A model generated the notes under the pieces. That model searched no databases, was not told the DNA's origin, and worked only from the letters and a program-made list of their open reading frames with translations. This document shows, piece by piece, positions 10,678-20,296 of a DNA stretch of 64,000 nt. The stretch comes from Cylindrotheca closterium (lineage: Eukaryota; Bacillariophyta; Bacillariophyceae; Bacillariales; Bacillariaceae), in assembly GCA_933822405.4 (NCBI GenBank), contig CAKOGP040000180.1:22700-86699 (forward strand), read 5' to 3'. Position 1 is the stretch's first letter. Every line of letters begins with the position of its first letter. Position numbers and translations under genes: made by a program.

Positions 10678-10899
10678 AGAATCTCAAAAAGTGTTTGATT
10701 GGTGATGATGGGGAGAAAATACTGTACTTGTAAATTGTAAATGACGGCAACTCTCGTGTTCACATCTTTCATTTTGAGTGGTTGATGGAACAAGCAATTC
10801 AAAGATCGCGCATTCATTCGCGCGAAGAAAGATACCACTTCGATCAAGAATACTGGTAGATTCTTCGATCAATTTTGAAACGTGTGATAATCTCTTGGC

Positions 10900-12039
10900 C
10901 TAGCTTGTTCGCAACCAAGCTAGAATTGAAGCAACACCCATGTCCAGAATGGTTTGGTTCTTCCTTGGTTTCAGCATCACTGAATCAAATACTGTAGAAT
11001 TTGAACCATCCAGCTGCTTGATCCAAGGAAACAAGCGTGAGTTCAATATTTTCGCGTTTGGGTTGGCCAGAGTTGGCCAGAGACAAAAAGTAGAGGGGCC
11101 ACAAATTGCCATTGATGTTGCTCTAATGAGGCGAAAGTAGTCGACCGCGATGGATCCATTGGTTGGAATCGATATTCTTGCGTTGGGAAAGGACTGACTC
11201 AAGTACTCAACAAGATCGTCGACAAGAATTTGGCACGTCGCTGCAAACAAGACGTCTCGAGATCTGGCATTCTTGCCAGCTTTATTGCCGTTGAGTACGT
11301 TGGATAATACCACAATGCTTATGTTGTCTTCCCGATCATGCTTCGCTTGAATCAGACGCACAAAGGTAGAGTGTGGTAAGATGCCATACTTTTCTGTATG
11401 AAGTCCAAGAATATCTCCACATCTGTAATGCAGTGCTACGTCAAACGAACCCTCATCATAGTCTGAGGCATGTCTTACAGTCCCTTGTAGATCATCAATA
11501 ACGATCGGGACAACCAGTCCAATTTCCCCTGTTGCACATTGATGCGGGTGATTGGAGTCACAGACATCACAGATTTCTGCAACTGATTTTGTCTTGGATA
11601 CCACATGTCTCGCATCGGATTCAGAGTCTATGCGCTCTTGTGCCAGTCTACTCATGATACTACCCCTGTTTCCAGTGTCTTTATGCGTGGGGCAGACATA
11701 CAGGAAATCAGCTCCTATTGCCATTGCCATGATATTTGCATGGTACAATCGTGACAGCTTGTTTCCAATATTGAGGTCGCTGCAACAATTCTGAAGATAG
11801 TAAACTATCTCCACACCATCTCCCTTTGCTCCCATCATTGCTTTGCAAACCGATTGATTGCGTCCATTTACATAAGCGCGGGTGTCTGATGCCACAATTG
11901 TCAATGATTTTTTGTCGGTCTTTGAAATTGTTTCCTCCTTTTCGACAACAATCCTCTTGTTTTCCGGCGACGTAAACCATATAACGAAACTCGAAGCTAT
12001 AACGCATAGAGATAGCAAAGAAACAAGTTGATTCCTCAT
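10900..12039 (-). CDS. type II membrane glycosyltransferase-like protein
   Basis: A 379-codon uninterrupted ORF. A short cytosolic start (MRNQLVS) and one hydrophobic span (LLSLCVIASSFVIWF) suggest a Golgi type II anchor with a lumenal C-terminal domain. The lumenal part contains VALHYRCGDILGLHTEKYGI, a His-x-Arg-x-Gly-Asp pattern like that of fucosyltransferase-fold enzymes, and a later ICGPSTFCLWPTLANPNAKI, resembling the donor-binding loop of that fold (SxFSLWAALAN type). Conserved-looking cysteines flank EICDVCDSNHPHQC. The exact sugar and family are not evident; a fucosyltransferase-like role is the best reading from motifs. It lies between FKBP and an LRR gene, with no functional clue from neighbours. 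Confidence 0.65.
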   Translation of the reverse strand: MRNQLVSLLSLCVIASSFVIWFTSPENKRIVVEKEETISKTDKKSLTIVASDTRAYVNGRNQSVCKAMMGAKGDGVEIVYYLQNCCSDLNIGNKLSRLYHANIMAMAIGADFLYVCPTHKDTGNRGSIMSRLAQERIDSESDARHVVSKTKSVAEICDVCDSNHPHQCATGEIGLVVPIVIDDLQGTVRHASDYDEGSFDVALHYRCGDILGLHTEKYGILPHSTFVRLIQAKHDREDNISIVVLSNVLNGNKAGKNARSRDVLFAATCQILVDDLVEYLSQSFPNARISIPTNGSIAVDYFRLIRATSMAICGPSTFCLWPTLANPNAKILNSRLFPWIKQLDGSNSTVFDSVMLKPRKNQTILDMGVASILAWLRTS

Positions 12040-12127
12040 ATGCCATGGCTATTATTACTTGACTTTGCCAGCGTGTTTATTTGTATGTCCTCACGATTTC
12101 AGATTGATTCCTGCGATTTCTATACCA

Positions 12128-12220
12128 CCGTACCAGGTACCGGTAGTGTACGTGCACCCGGTACCCACGAACCGGATACCAGGTGTACCAGTACTGCCTG
12201 CCGCACTGGTACGATAGTAC
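12128..12220. repeat. GTAC-rich palindromic cluster
   Basis: Over 90 bp made almost entirely of GTACC, CCGGTA and TGTACC units, including TACCGGTA at 12138-12145 and CCGGTACCC just after. It lies between the start of the glycosyltransferase-like gene (12039) and the 3' end of the LRR gene (12280). Same class as the clusters at 3704, 24419, 27004 and 44203. Confidence 0.65.
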
Positions 12221-12279
12221 CAAGGACGGACGACCCTTGATATAAAGGCATAAAATTCAAATTATATTACGAGAAAACT

Positions 12280-13788
12280 TTACGACTTTTGAGTTGGATT
12301 TTGTTCGAACAATCCGACGGAGTCGAGAATTGATAATGTGACTTCTGGTGAAAAGAGAGATTTGAGGAAAGTGCTGTTGTAACGAAGAGCATCCTTCAAT
12401 AGTCTCTTCTCGTGTCTACTGATGCGGCATCCATCGCACTTCAGATTCTTGATTGCATTATTGGATTTTAAGAGATCAATCAAGATATCGGCTCCTTCAT
12501 TTCCAAATTTGTTCTTGCTGAGGTTAATTGATTGAAGTTTCTCGTTGCCCTCAATGGCTTCAGCCAGCAGTTCGATTGACATTTCATCAAGTCCACAATC
12601 AAAAAGAACAAGCCGGACGAGGTTTGTGCATCTCTGGATTCCAAACATAAGCTTTGCCATAGCCTTTTCCGAGATTTTCTCTTCCGAAACATTGATGCTT
12701 TCTAACGTCGTCGCTTTCGCTAGATTACCCAAGAAAAATCGCATGCCCTTGTCCGTCATATGCGTGTTTTGAAGGCGCACGGATTGTAGCTGCATCAGTG
12801 GAATGGCAGAGGCAACAATGTTTGAAGAGTGGTCACTAAGATTGCATGATTCAATAGCAATATGTTTGACTGATCGGCAGTGTTGGAGACCAATGAAGAG
12901 CACCGCAAGCCCAGATTCCGCAAATGTGCATCGCTTCATGCAAAACTTTTTGACTTTTGTGTTCTTCATCAAAGCTGTGTAGAGTTCGACTGCAATATCT
13001 TTGGTAATCTCAGCCCTACGGAATTCAAGCTGAACGATCGATTCATTTTTGTCCAGTCCTTCGATCAAGATCTCAAAACTCACAGGGTCGCAATTTTTCT
13101 CATTCAGAACCAACTTCTGAATGTGTGTATTTCGACGAATCGCTTTGGCAAGGTCAGTTGGCGAGTATCTGATCAACGAGTTTTCTCCAAGCTCAATTTC
13201 CTTTAGGCCAGGAGTGTTGGTCAGAAGTTTTTTCTCCTTTATTTGTTGTGCTTTTGCCTTTTTCTTAAGGTATTCTTCATCATCGTATTCCTCTTCATCA
13301 GAACCGTCGAACGAATCTCCAGAATAGTCAGACTCTGATTCGGAACCATCCTCAGACCCCTCCTCGTCCGGATAGGATTCTGAACGAGGGCGGCGCCTTC
13401 TACGACTCTTTTCTTGCTTCTCACTAGTTACATGCTCATTCATATCGTGTTCGTCAGCTTCACTGCGGATACTGTCTTCGTCTTCTGTTTTCATGACAGT
13501 CCGTTTCTTCTTCACTTTCCGTCTGGGTGCCGTGCCTTCTTCCTTTCTTTCCACAGTCGTCTCCGTGGAAGCTAGCTTGTTTTCACCATCCCTTTCGCCG
13601 ACTGTTGTTTCTTCCATTCTGGATGAAGGATTTCCAGAATCGTCAGCTTCATTTTCATCGGCACCAAACGCTGCAAAAATTTTGTTCTCAATGTCCTGTC
13701 GGCTTTGGGAATCTTTAGCTTCATTAGAAAGCTCAGAATTTTTGCCTTCATCGTTCGATGAAGTAACACTGGGATCTGTCGATGTCAT
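12280..13788 (-). CDS. leucine-rich repeat protein, RNI-like
   Basis: First in-frame ATG is at 13788 (MTSTDPSVTSS), giving 502 residues. Residues 1-190 are strongly charged and disordered, with a basic patch (RRKVKKKRTVMK), RRRRRPRSES and a long acidic run (GSEDGSESESDYSGDSFDGS). From about residue 200 there are eight to nine leucine-rich repeats of 28-30 residues of the ribonuclease-inhibitor kind, for example LQSINLSKNKFGNEGADILI and LESINVSEEKISEKAMAKLM. Such LRR solenoids bind proteins; in diatoms this family is large and mostly uncharacterised. No signal peptide, so cytosolic or nuclear. The acidic/basic N-terminus hints at nuclear partners, which is inference. Confidence 0.8.
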   Translation of the reverse strand: MTSTDPSVTSSNDEGKNSELSNEAKDSQSRQDIENKIFAAFGADENEADDSGNPSSRMEETTVGERDGENKLASTETTVERKEEGTAPRRKVKKKRTVMKTEDEDSIRSEADEHDMNEHVTSEKQEKSRRRRRPRSESYPDEEGSEDGSESESDYSGDSFDGSDEEEYDDEEYLKKKAKAQQIKEKKLLTNTPGLKEIELGENSLIRYSPTDLAKAIRRNTHIQKLVLNEKNCDPVSFEILIEGLDKNESIVQLEFRRAEITKDIAVELYTALMKNTKVKKFCMKRCTFAESGLAVLFIGLQHCRSVKHIAIESCNLSDHSSNIVASAIPLMQLQSVRLQNTHMTDKGMRFFLGNLAKATTLESINVSEEKISEKAMAKLMFGIQRCTNLVRLVLFDCGLDEMSIELLAEAIEGNEKLQSINLSKNKFGNEGADILIDLLKSNNAIKNLKCDGCRISRHEKRLLKDALRYNSTFLKSLFSPEVTLSILDSVGLFEQNPTQKS

Positions 13789-13960
13789 TCTAAAGTGAAG
13801 AGAATGAGGATTTCCTGGCCACCTGAAACGGCAAGAAACCAAGACGACTGCGGCTTCCTTCTGTACCTACAACAGCGAAATATGTTGGAGGGAAGGTTGG
13901 GATACCGGATACAGTACACGTAGTCAGTCTTGTATTCAACGCACATGGAAGCGCAGCTAT

Positions 13961-14079
13961 NNNNNNNNNNNNNNNNNNNNNNNNNNNNNNNNNNNNNNNN
14001 NNNNNNNNNNNNNNNNNNNNNNNNNNNNNNNNNNNNNNNNNNNNNNNNNNNNNNNNNNNNNNNNNNNNNNNNNNNNNNN
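13961..14079. other. assembly gap (run of N)
   Basis: 119 undetermined bases between the 5' end of the LRR gene and the ITPase gene. Translations crossing it are meaningless. The two divergent promoters probably lie partly inside this gap. Confidence 0.99.
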
Positions 14080-14129
14080 GCCTGAGTTGTTTTAAAAATT
14101 GGGCAAGGCCAAGCTTGAAGAGACAAAAT

Positions 14130-14833
14130 ATGTCAAAGCCAAAAATCACCTTCGTCACTGGGAACAAAAAGAAACTCGAGGAGGTCAAGCAGATTCTTGA
14201 AAATGGCGAAGAGCTACCATTTGAGCTCACCAATAGCAAAATTGACCTTCCAGAACTTCAGGGGGATCCTTTCGATATTGCCAGAGAGAAATGTATTTTA
14301 GCTGCAAAAGCAGTCAATGGCGCCGTACTCACAGAGGACACATCACTGTGTTTCAATGCCTTGAACTCAATGCCAGGAGTGTATATCAAGTGGTTCTTGG
14401 AGAAGTGTGGACACGAGGGACTAAACAAGATGCTGGATGGATTCGACGATCGATCGGCTTATGCGATGACAATTGTTGCCTATGCAGAGGGGCCGGACAA
14501 AGAAGGTACGAGTGGAAATGGTTTCAAGATGGCAACAACTGCAATCGTCATTCCAGCTTCTCACTTGTCTCTTCTTCCATTCTTCTGCATTCTTTCTCGT
14601 TTGTCTTTTTCCACTCTTTCTTAGTCATGTTGTTTGATGGAAGAACCAGTGGACAAATTGTCCGCCCTCGCGGGCCACTAGATTTTGGATGGGATCCAAT
14701 TTTCGAACCAGACGAAGGTGCAGGAAAAACGTACGCCGAGATGACAAAAGAGTCCAAAAATTCAATCAGTCACCGTGGCCGCTCTTTTGAAAAGGTCCGC
14801 CAGTTTTTGTCAGAGAATGGACCAAAATCTTAG
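14130..14833 (+). CDS. ITPA: inosine triphosphate pyrophosphatase (ITPase)
   Basis: Hydrolyses ITP, dITP and XTP to monophosphates, keeping deaminated purines out of nucleic acids. Two exons, 14130-14505 and 14625-14833, join in phase (intron 119 nt, GTACGA...TTCTTAG) to 194 residues, the same length as the human enzyme. Diagnostic motifs are [14 protein letters not shown] at the start, [12 protein letters not shown] with PGVYIKWF, and, in exon 2, [28 protein letters not shown] and [11 protein letters not shown]. The ATG at 14130 is the first that gives the standard N-terminus. No targeting leader, so cytosolic. It is convergent with the Tic22-like gene. Very confident. Confidence 0.95.
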
Positions 14834-15006
14834 AATAAAGAAGAATTGAGCTGCATATTCGTACATTGAAACACTGTATTGGTGCTTGTCATCGTTGATA
14901 AATTGACTATTTTCCCCTCCACTATTCAGAAGTTTGACATCTTCGGCGATCGTTGTCGATTCTGTCCCATTATATTTTCCAATGAGACCTCTTTACAGAG
15001 ACTTCA

Positions 15007-15936
15007 TTAGGCGGATCCGACCAAGAAGACCTTGTCAAGGTTGTACTTTGGCATGTTTCCGTCAGATGATTTGAAAAGACTTGAAGCAACTTGGTTCGTT
15101 TCCACAACCGGCATGATTGCCAACCGTTCTACCTTACTGAAGTCATTTTTGGCGAAGCAAACCCGATAGAGGTCCAAAAGATTAGAAACTTGAACTGGAG
15201 GTGGGCTCTTATCTGGATTTTGTCGGTTCCATTCTTTGAGCAGGTCCGCTCGGTTGAAATACCTGGGTTCTCTTCCATTTTCGAGGACTAACGTGTCAAA
15301 ATGAAAGAGTGGCACACGTCCTCGCTGTGACCATTTACCCTTATCACCTCCATCCAGTTCCTTTGCATCCTCCACCCCCTCCGAAGATGCCACTATTTCA
15401 TTGAATGTAACCATCGTGGCGCCATTATTTGTAGCCTCTCGCTGCGTCTTCCGCAATGCAAGTTGCAGTGCGACTGCTAGTGGAACAACTACTATATTTG
15501 CATTGGACCAGATCTCTGAACCTTTCTTGTCCTTCTTTCGAGCGTCCTGTAGTGCTTGGGCCGCAACATCAAAACTCAAGAAGAAGTATCCCGTAGCTGA
15601 CGATTGGCCATCGAATATCATGAAAGGTATCCCATCAGGATTCACAATGCAAAATGTTGGAATCGAACGAAGTCGCAGCAATAGATCTTGTGTGGAGGGT
15701 TGATCAGCCGTTGCTTCTTTACCCAAAGACGAGGTCCCTAAAGCCACCAATGCCGTACTCTTCAGGATTTGACGGCGCCCATGTGATTCCACTTTGATGT
15801 CTTCCAAGGCGTTGACACAATCATTATGGTGGTTGCAGCAAACTGTTCCTTGCCTGCCTTGAGGGCCTTGGAATCCGAATGTCAGGGTGAGCAGTAGCAG
15901 GAAAATTGAAGAAACCCATTTTAAGTGCTGAAGCAT
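15007..15936 (-). CDS. Tic22-like plastid protein
   Basis: A 309-residue uninterrupted ORF. The N-terminus, MLQHLKWVSSIFLLLLTLTFGFQG, is a signal peptide followed by an aromatic at the cleavage site (TFGFQG), as needed for import into the four-membrane diatom plastid. A second leader-like region, HGRRQILKSTALVALGTSSL then GKEATA, has a twin arginine, a hydrophobic run and an Ala-x-Ala site, as in thylakoid Tat substrates. The mature part has LRSIPTFCIVNPDGIPFMIF, a gap, then GYFFLSFDVAAQALQDARKK and ANIVVVPLAVALQLAL, the layout of Tic22 (import across the inner plastid envelope). Tic22 normally sits in the intermembrane space, so a lumenal signal would be odd. Plastid location confident, Tic22 call moderate. 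Confidence 0.7.
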   Translation of the reverse strand: MLQHLKWVSSIFLLLLTLTFGFQGPQGRQGTVCCNHHNDCVNALEDIKVESHGRRQILKSTALVALGTSSLGKEATADQPSTQDLLLRLRSIPTFCIVNPDGIPFMIFDGQSSATGYFFLSFDVAAQALQDARKKDKKGSEIWSNANIVVVPLAVALQLALRKTQREATNNGATMVTFNEIVASSEGVEDAKELDGGDKGKWSQRGRVPLFHFDTLVLENGREPRYFNRADLLKEWNRQNPDKSPPPVQVSNLLDLYRVCFAKNDFSKVERLAIMPVVETNQVASSLFKSSDGNMPKYNLDKVFLVGSA

Positions 15937-16071
15937 GGTGATGTCGATGTATATGTTGAAGAGTGAAAGATTGTGTTTTCATATCATTACTGACATGTCT
16001 GCGCTAGTCAAACTAGTCATCCGTAACATATCGTAATATTCATTTTATGAATGATTCATTAGAGAGATCAT

Positions 16072-17160
16072 TTACCAAACGTCACCACCATCGAAGTCTC
16101 CTCCAGAGTCGTAGTCAAAACCGCCATCATCAAAGAAGCTTTCTGTATCCAGTCCATCATCGTCCCCAAAGTCCTCTAGAGGAACAGTGGAGACACCATC
16201 GCTCGTTATGCCATCCTCATCATCTAACCCAAGATCGAGATCAAGATCTTCATCAGCACTCACATCAATTGATGCAGTGACACCACTGGTCGGTGTTTCT
16301 TCAGGGGAATTATCATCATCATCTTCTCCTCCAACGATGATATCTTCGAGCCCTGTGGTTGCAGATGGTGGTGGTGCACTTGCAGCATCACCGGATTCTT
16401 CCGATTCGTCATCATCGTCTTCAAACGAGTCCAGCCCTAGATCAAGCAAAAAATCATCCAGGTTACCGTCATCATCTTCAGTTTCCTCTTCGGCTTCGTC
16501 GGTTTCAACCTGGTCAGGGGATGTAGCAGCTGCTGTAATTGCTTCGTCCGCCGTAGATCCCAATTGTCCGAACATACCCTCTCCCAGATCTTGTGGTCTA
16601 TCGTCATCATCATCGTCGTCGTCGTCCATAATAAGTGTGTCTCTCTTTTGCTCCTCCTGCATTTCTCTTCTCTGGCGAGCATCCCGACGATTACCAGCTC
16701 TCATAGCAGCTTCGAGTTCTGGAGTTGCCCAGCGACCCTGCTGTTCAATGAATTCCTCCATTGGAACGGGATGTGGATGTGGCGGCGCCCACTTGTGATG
16801 CCATTCAATTTGTTGAAAGTGCGGCCATGGGACTGGATCAGGGTCTGTGTCTGCAATTGGAAGGTCGTGAAAAGGCATATTCTCTGGGGTACGTCCAGGT
16901 CTCATCGTTCCGGGATATTCCATCATTGGGTCATACGAATCAGGCAACTCTGATGTTTCATCCTCTGGGGTGGCGTAACCGGATCCGTTTGGTGCATAAA
17001 CCTTGAGCTCACCATGATGCCTTGCATTCTGCTTCAAACCTGATAACGAAAACTTCGAAAATGTTGTAAACGCTTCAGCTTGCTGTACGAAGGCACAGAG
17101 GCACGACAACAGTACCAAAGTGCAAAGAATCCGCGAATGATTTTTCCTGACTGTTATCAT
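16072..17160 (-). CDS. acidic secreted or plastid-targeted protein, unknown function
   Basis: ATG 17160 opens a 362-residue frame; an upstream non-ATG extension is not needed. The leader (RILCTLVLLSCLCAFVQQ) ends in AEAFTTF, matching the diatom plastid signal with Phe at +1. Residues about 55-150 are Pro/His/Trp-rich and probably folded (PVPWPHFQQIEWHHKWAPP, then EEFIEQQGRWATPELEAAMR). The rest is extremely acidic: a run of nine Asp, and repeats such as DEDLDLDLGLDDEDG and FDYDSGGDFDGGDVW. The triplet-repeat coding creates a long serine-rich ORF on the other strand that is a shadow. Function unknown; the acidic tail could bind cations or basic proteins. Confidence 0.75.
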   Translation of the reverse strand: MITVRKNHSRILCTLVLLSCLCAFVQQAEAFTTFSKFSLSGLKQNARHHGELKVYAPNGSGYATPEDETSELPDSYDPMMEYPGTMRPGRTPENMPFHDLPIADTDPDPVPWPHFQQIEWHHKWAPPHPHPVPMEEFIEQQGRWATPELEAAMRAGNRRDARQRREMQEEQKRDTLIMDDDDDDDDDRPQDLGEGMFGQLGSTADEAITAAATSPDQVETDEAEEETEDDDGNLDDFLLDLGLDSFEDDDDESEESGDAASAPPPSATTGLEDIIVGGEDDDDNSPEETPTSGVTASIDVSADEDLDLDLGLDDEDGITSDGVSTVPLEDFGDDDGLDTESFFDDGGFDYDSGGDFDGGDVW

Positions 17161-17581
17161 TGCATGAATCAAAGATGTGTTTTGATGGTTTGTATATATT
17201 GTTGCTGTGATGTTCGATGATCGACAAAATGAATAATGTTGAATGTTGATGGGTGTGATGTGTGGGGCAGAGAGAAGGACAGACGTTCTTCTCCAATTTC
17301 AGCATCTTGAATCAAGGATGCTTGAATCTGTGTGTACCTTAACCGATCGGGCGTACGAATCACTTACTGTAGGAGCACAGGAGCATTTGTTGCGGGGAGA
17401 GTATCGCATACCCCAGAATTAGACAATTTAACGTTGATCGACTTGCACTTCTGCAGCATTGATTTCAATAGTCGCATGAATGAAGAACATGGTATCTAGA
17501 ATAGAAGAAACAACAACTTTTACAATCCATTTTATAATTTGCTTTTCGACATGATATTTTATATAAGTAACGTTATCCTGC
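17161..17581. other. intergenic spacer
   Basis: About 420 bp between the start of the acidic plastid protein and the 3' end of ribokinase. No ORF with support, no RNA gene seen. It should contain the promoter of the minus-strand gene ending at 16072. Confidence 0.5.
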
Positions 17582-18744
17582 TTATTTTAGCTTCAAACAC
17601 TCAGGGAGTTCATCGTAAGAAGGATAACTGGTTTGCGCACCATCCTTTCTAACCGTCATACTGGCTACTCCACACGCATACCCAGCAGCCTCAGCCAGTG
17701 AGAGTCCAGTCGAAAGATAACTAGACAATGCTCCGCAAAATGAGTCTCCTGCACCGACGGTATTTTTCACTGGTTCTTTCCGAGCGGGAAGCTCCTTCGG
17801 AGCATCGGCATACTCAATAGAGAAACCATCGTCTTGCTTTTCCACCACCATAGCACCACGAGATCCCAGAGTTACAATTACTGCACGTCCCACTTTTGGG
17901 AGCAGCGACTTGGCCAATTCCTCTTCTTTGTCGTCCTCGTTACTACCGCACACCTTCTGTAGCTCTGTCTCATTGAGGATCAACAAATCCACATATGGGT
18001 AAAATTCCTTTCCAGGATCTTCAAGCGACCATCCTTCAGGGGCTGGGGCAGTATTCAGCATGGTCATTGCACCAACTTCTTTTCCAGCCTTCAAAGCCTC
18101 CAAAGCCACTTCGGGAATTATTTCAAGTTGAACAACAACCTGAGCAGGTTTGGCTTTCAATACAGCTTCCCGGACATCCTCTTTGTTCAACACATAGTTG
18201 GCACCGGGCGAGACAATAATCTTTGAAAACAAAAAGTGGCGTTTTAGCAACTGAATCAAGACTATGGTTGTAGAATCATGTTCAATCATCTTACCATGTT
18301 ATCTCCCGAGTTTTCGTCCACAACAATGGATGCAACACCCGATGAGACGCCGGGAAGCACTGTTTTGCCTTCGTCGTATTGAACGCCAACTTTCTTGAAG
18401 TTGGAAAGAAGGTCCTCACCAAAGCGGTCATCACCTACTCTGCACACCATTTCAACAGGAGCAAATTGACATAGAGCAGCGGCAACGGCTTGATTACCAC
18501 CTTTGCCCCCACAGGCCGTGGCAAAGTCTTTTCCCATCACTGTTTCACCAATGGTTGGCAAAACAGTGGTTGTTGATGTCATATCAAAGTTCGCGCTTCC
18601 TACTACAAGAATCAAGTTGCTGTCGTCGGTAGTCATCTTCAGTCCAATATTTCTATTCTGTACAATTCTAGGATTGTGAAATGATGCTGAATGCTCGAAG
18701 AGAGAGAGTAGCAAGCCTAATTGAACCGCCTTGGTGAGAATCAT
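17582..18744 (-). CDS. RBKS: ribokinase (PfkB family), with targeting leader
   Basis: Phosphorylates D-ribose to ribose 5-phosphate. Two exons, 18744-18295 and 18220-17582, join in phase 0 at GDNM/IIVSPGANY (intron 74 nt) to 362 residues. PfkB signatures are present: ACGGKGGNQAVAAAL near residue 85 and the C-terminal NTVGAGDSFCGAL, whose Asp is the catalytic base. MTMLNTAPAP and DLLILNETELQKV are typical ribokinase segments. The N-terminus, MILTKAVQLGLLLSLFEHSA followed by SFHNP, is a signal peptide with a Phe at the cleavage site, so the enzyme is predicted to enter the secretory route, probably the plastid; bacterial and animal ribokinases lack this. It is divergent (234 bp) from another plastid protein at 18979. 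Confidence 0.92.
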
Positions 18745-18978
18745 GTTTTTCGTATCAAGAGTGAAAATACTCGTACCAGAATTTTATGGGAATTTGGAAT
18801 CATTGTCATTCAATCCCGCGGCAGACGATGATGTCACAGAAATCTGCAAATTTCCAACGTACGTCATCTCGACCGACCGACAACCTCGAGCCAACGCTTG
18901 CAACGAAAATGACGGTAGCATCTCTATCAATTTCAATCCACAGCTCCTATCAAGGATTGTCAATTCACAGTAGCCCAA

Positions 18979-19704
18979 ATGAAATTCCTTCTCCTTGCTA
19001 TCATCGCCAGTGTTGCTGGAGCCTTCGCTCCTTCCAGTGGAATGGCTCGTCAAGCCACACAGCTTCAAGAAAGTTTCGGACTTGGTCTTGGTGAGGATAC
19101 TTACGAGAACCAACCAGATTTGTTGAAGGGTGAAGCTGAATACAAGCAATACATGAACCAAGTCAAGGAAGACAACATGTTGAACCGCAAGGTAGGAATA
19201 TGATAATGAAGTTTTGGAAGCGATTGTAAATTTATGGTTGGTGAATTAACAATTTTCGCTCCTGATCTGCAGTACAACGTTATTCGTCGCGTTCGTGAAC
19301 TTGACCTGCTTCAAGCAACCATCGATGCCGGGGTTCTTTCCAAGTTGGAGAAGAACGGTCTTGACTTGGAAACTGTTGAGAAGTTGCTTCCTGTTGCTGA
19401 AGAATTGGGTCTGTTGAGCCTTGCGGCGAATAACCAACAGCTTTTGGTCAACGGTGTTGCCCCTCTTTTGGTTGAAGGTGCCCCCTTCCTTCTGCCTGTT
19501 GTAGCCAAAGCATTGGAAGTTGGTCCTTCTGCTTTCTACCTTGCTGCCGCTGTCAGCGGGGGGCTTGAGGCTTATTTCATTGCCAGCGGTGTTGACGTTC
19601 CATTGATCGGACTCCCAGCTGGTTTGATCGGTGGACTTCTTCTTGTCCCATTGACCATCGCCACAGCTGGTGCCGGAGTTGCTCTTGGGAGCTTGAAGAA
19701 GTAA
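18979..19704 (+). CDS. plastid-targeted DUF1118-like protein
   Basis: Two exons, 18979-19191 and 19273-19704, join after NMLNRK (intron 81 nt, phase 0) to 214 residues. MKFLLLAIIASVAGAFAPSS is a textbook diatom bipartite leader: signal peptide then AGAFAP. The mature protein starts with a charged region (LGEDTYENQPDLLKGEAEYK), then a helical region (KLEKNGLDLETVEKLLPVAE, ELGLLSLAANNQQ), and ends with two hydrophobic Gly/Ala/Leu-rich segments (SAFYLAAAVSGGLEAYFIA and GLIGGLLLVPLTIATAGAGV). The arrangement resembles algal DUF1118 proteins of plastid membranes; function unknown. Codon use is strongly biased to C-ending codons, suggesting high expression. Shares a 234-bp divergent promoter with ribokinase. 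Confidence 0.85.
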
Positions 19705-20296
19705 ACGAATTCAGCTACATTGTAAACTGGTAAAGGAAAACATAGAAATTCCTTGATTGCAAGGATCCAATGAACTCTCAGTATCTATTTACATGCCTGC
19801 ATTTGTATGTTGAGTTTGGAAGATGTCTGCGTACAAATAAGACTCATTCGCTATCTTAGGCATAACATAGTTTGTACTCTACCGGTATCGCAGAATTGTA
19901 TAGATGTTCTAAAGCAGGAGGAGAGTCCCGATACTGTACTCGCCTTGTGACCTACTGAAGGAAAATATTGTTGAACCCCGGTATTCTATGATTTCGCAAT
20001 AGTGAATCGAGTACATATTCTACCAACGAAGAAGATACGGCCACGATATCAGGGAGCCGAAAAAAGAAAAGTGGTGCTAAGGGGCGCCAAACTTAAGCGG
20101 TCGCATTAGTCAAATGCAGAAAAATTCGGTACTGCATACTGCACTGCACCGGACTGCGCCGGTAGGTACGGTATTGCACTGCTACTTACACCATGGCCAC
20201 TCCTAGTCCGCTTTTATTAAAAGTGCTTGGATCTGTTTATTTGATGTATTCTTACTTTCGTAGAATCTTGTTCGTGATACAGCGGTTCGAGCGCTG
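19705..20296. other. convergent spacer with GTAC-type repeats
   Basis: 592 bp between two convergent genes. A small plus-strand ORF within it is unsupported. TACCGGTA occurs at 19880-19887 and a CCGGTAGGTACGGTA stretch at 20159-20173, flanked by short CTGCA/GCACTG repeats. Confidence 0.5.

Noticed and set aside
16187..16798. 203-codon plus-strand serine-rich ORF
   Set aside because: It is the reverse reading of Asp/Glu triplet repeats in the acidic plastid protein.
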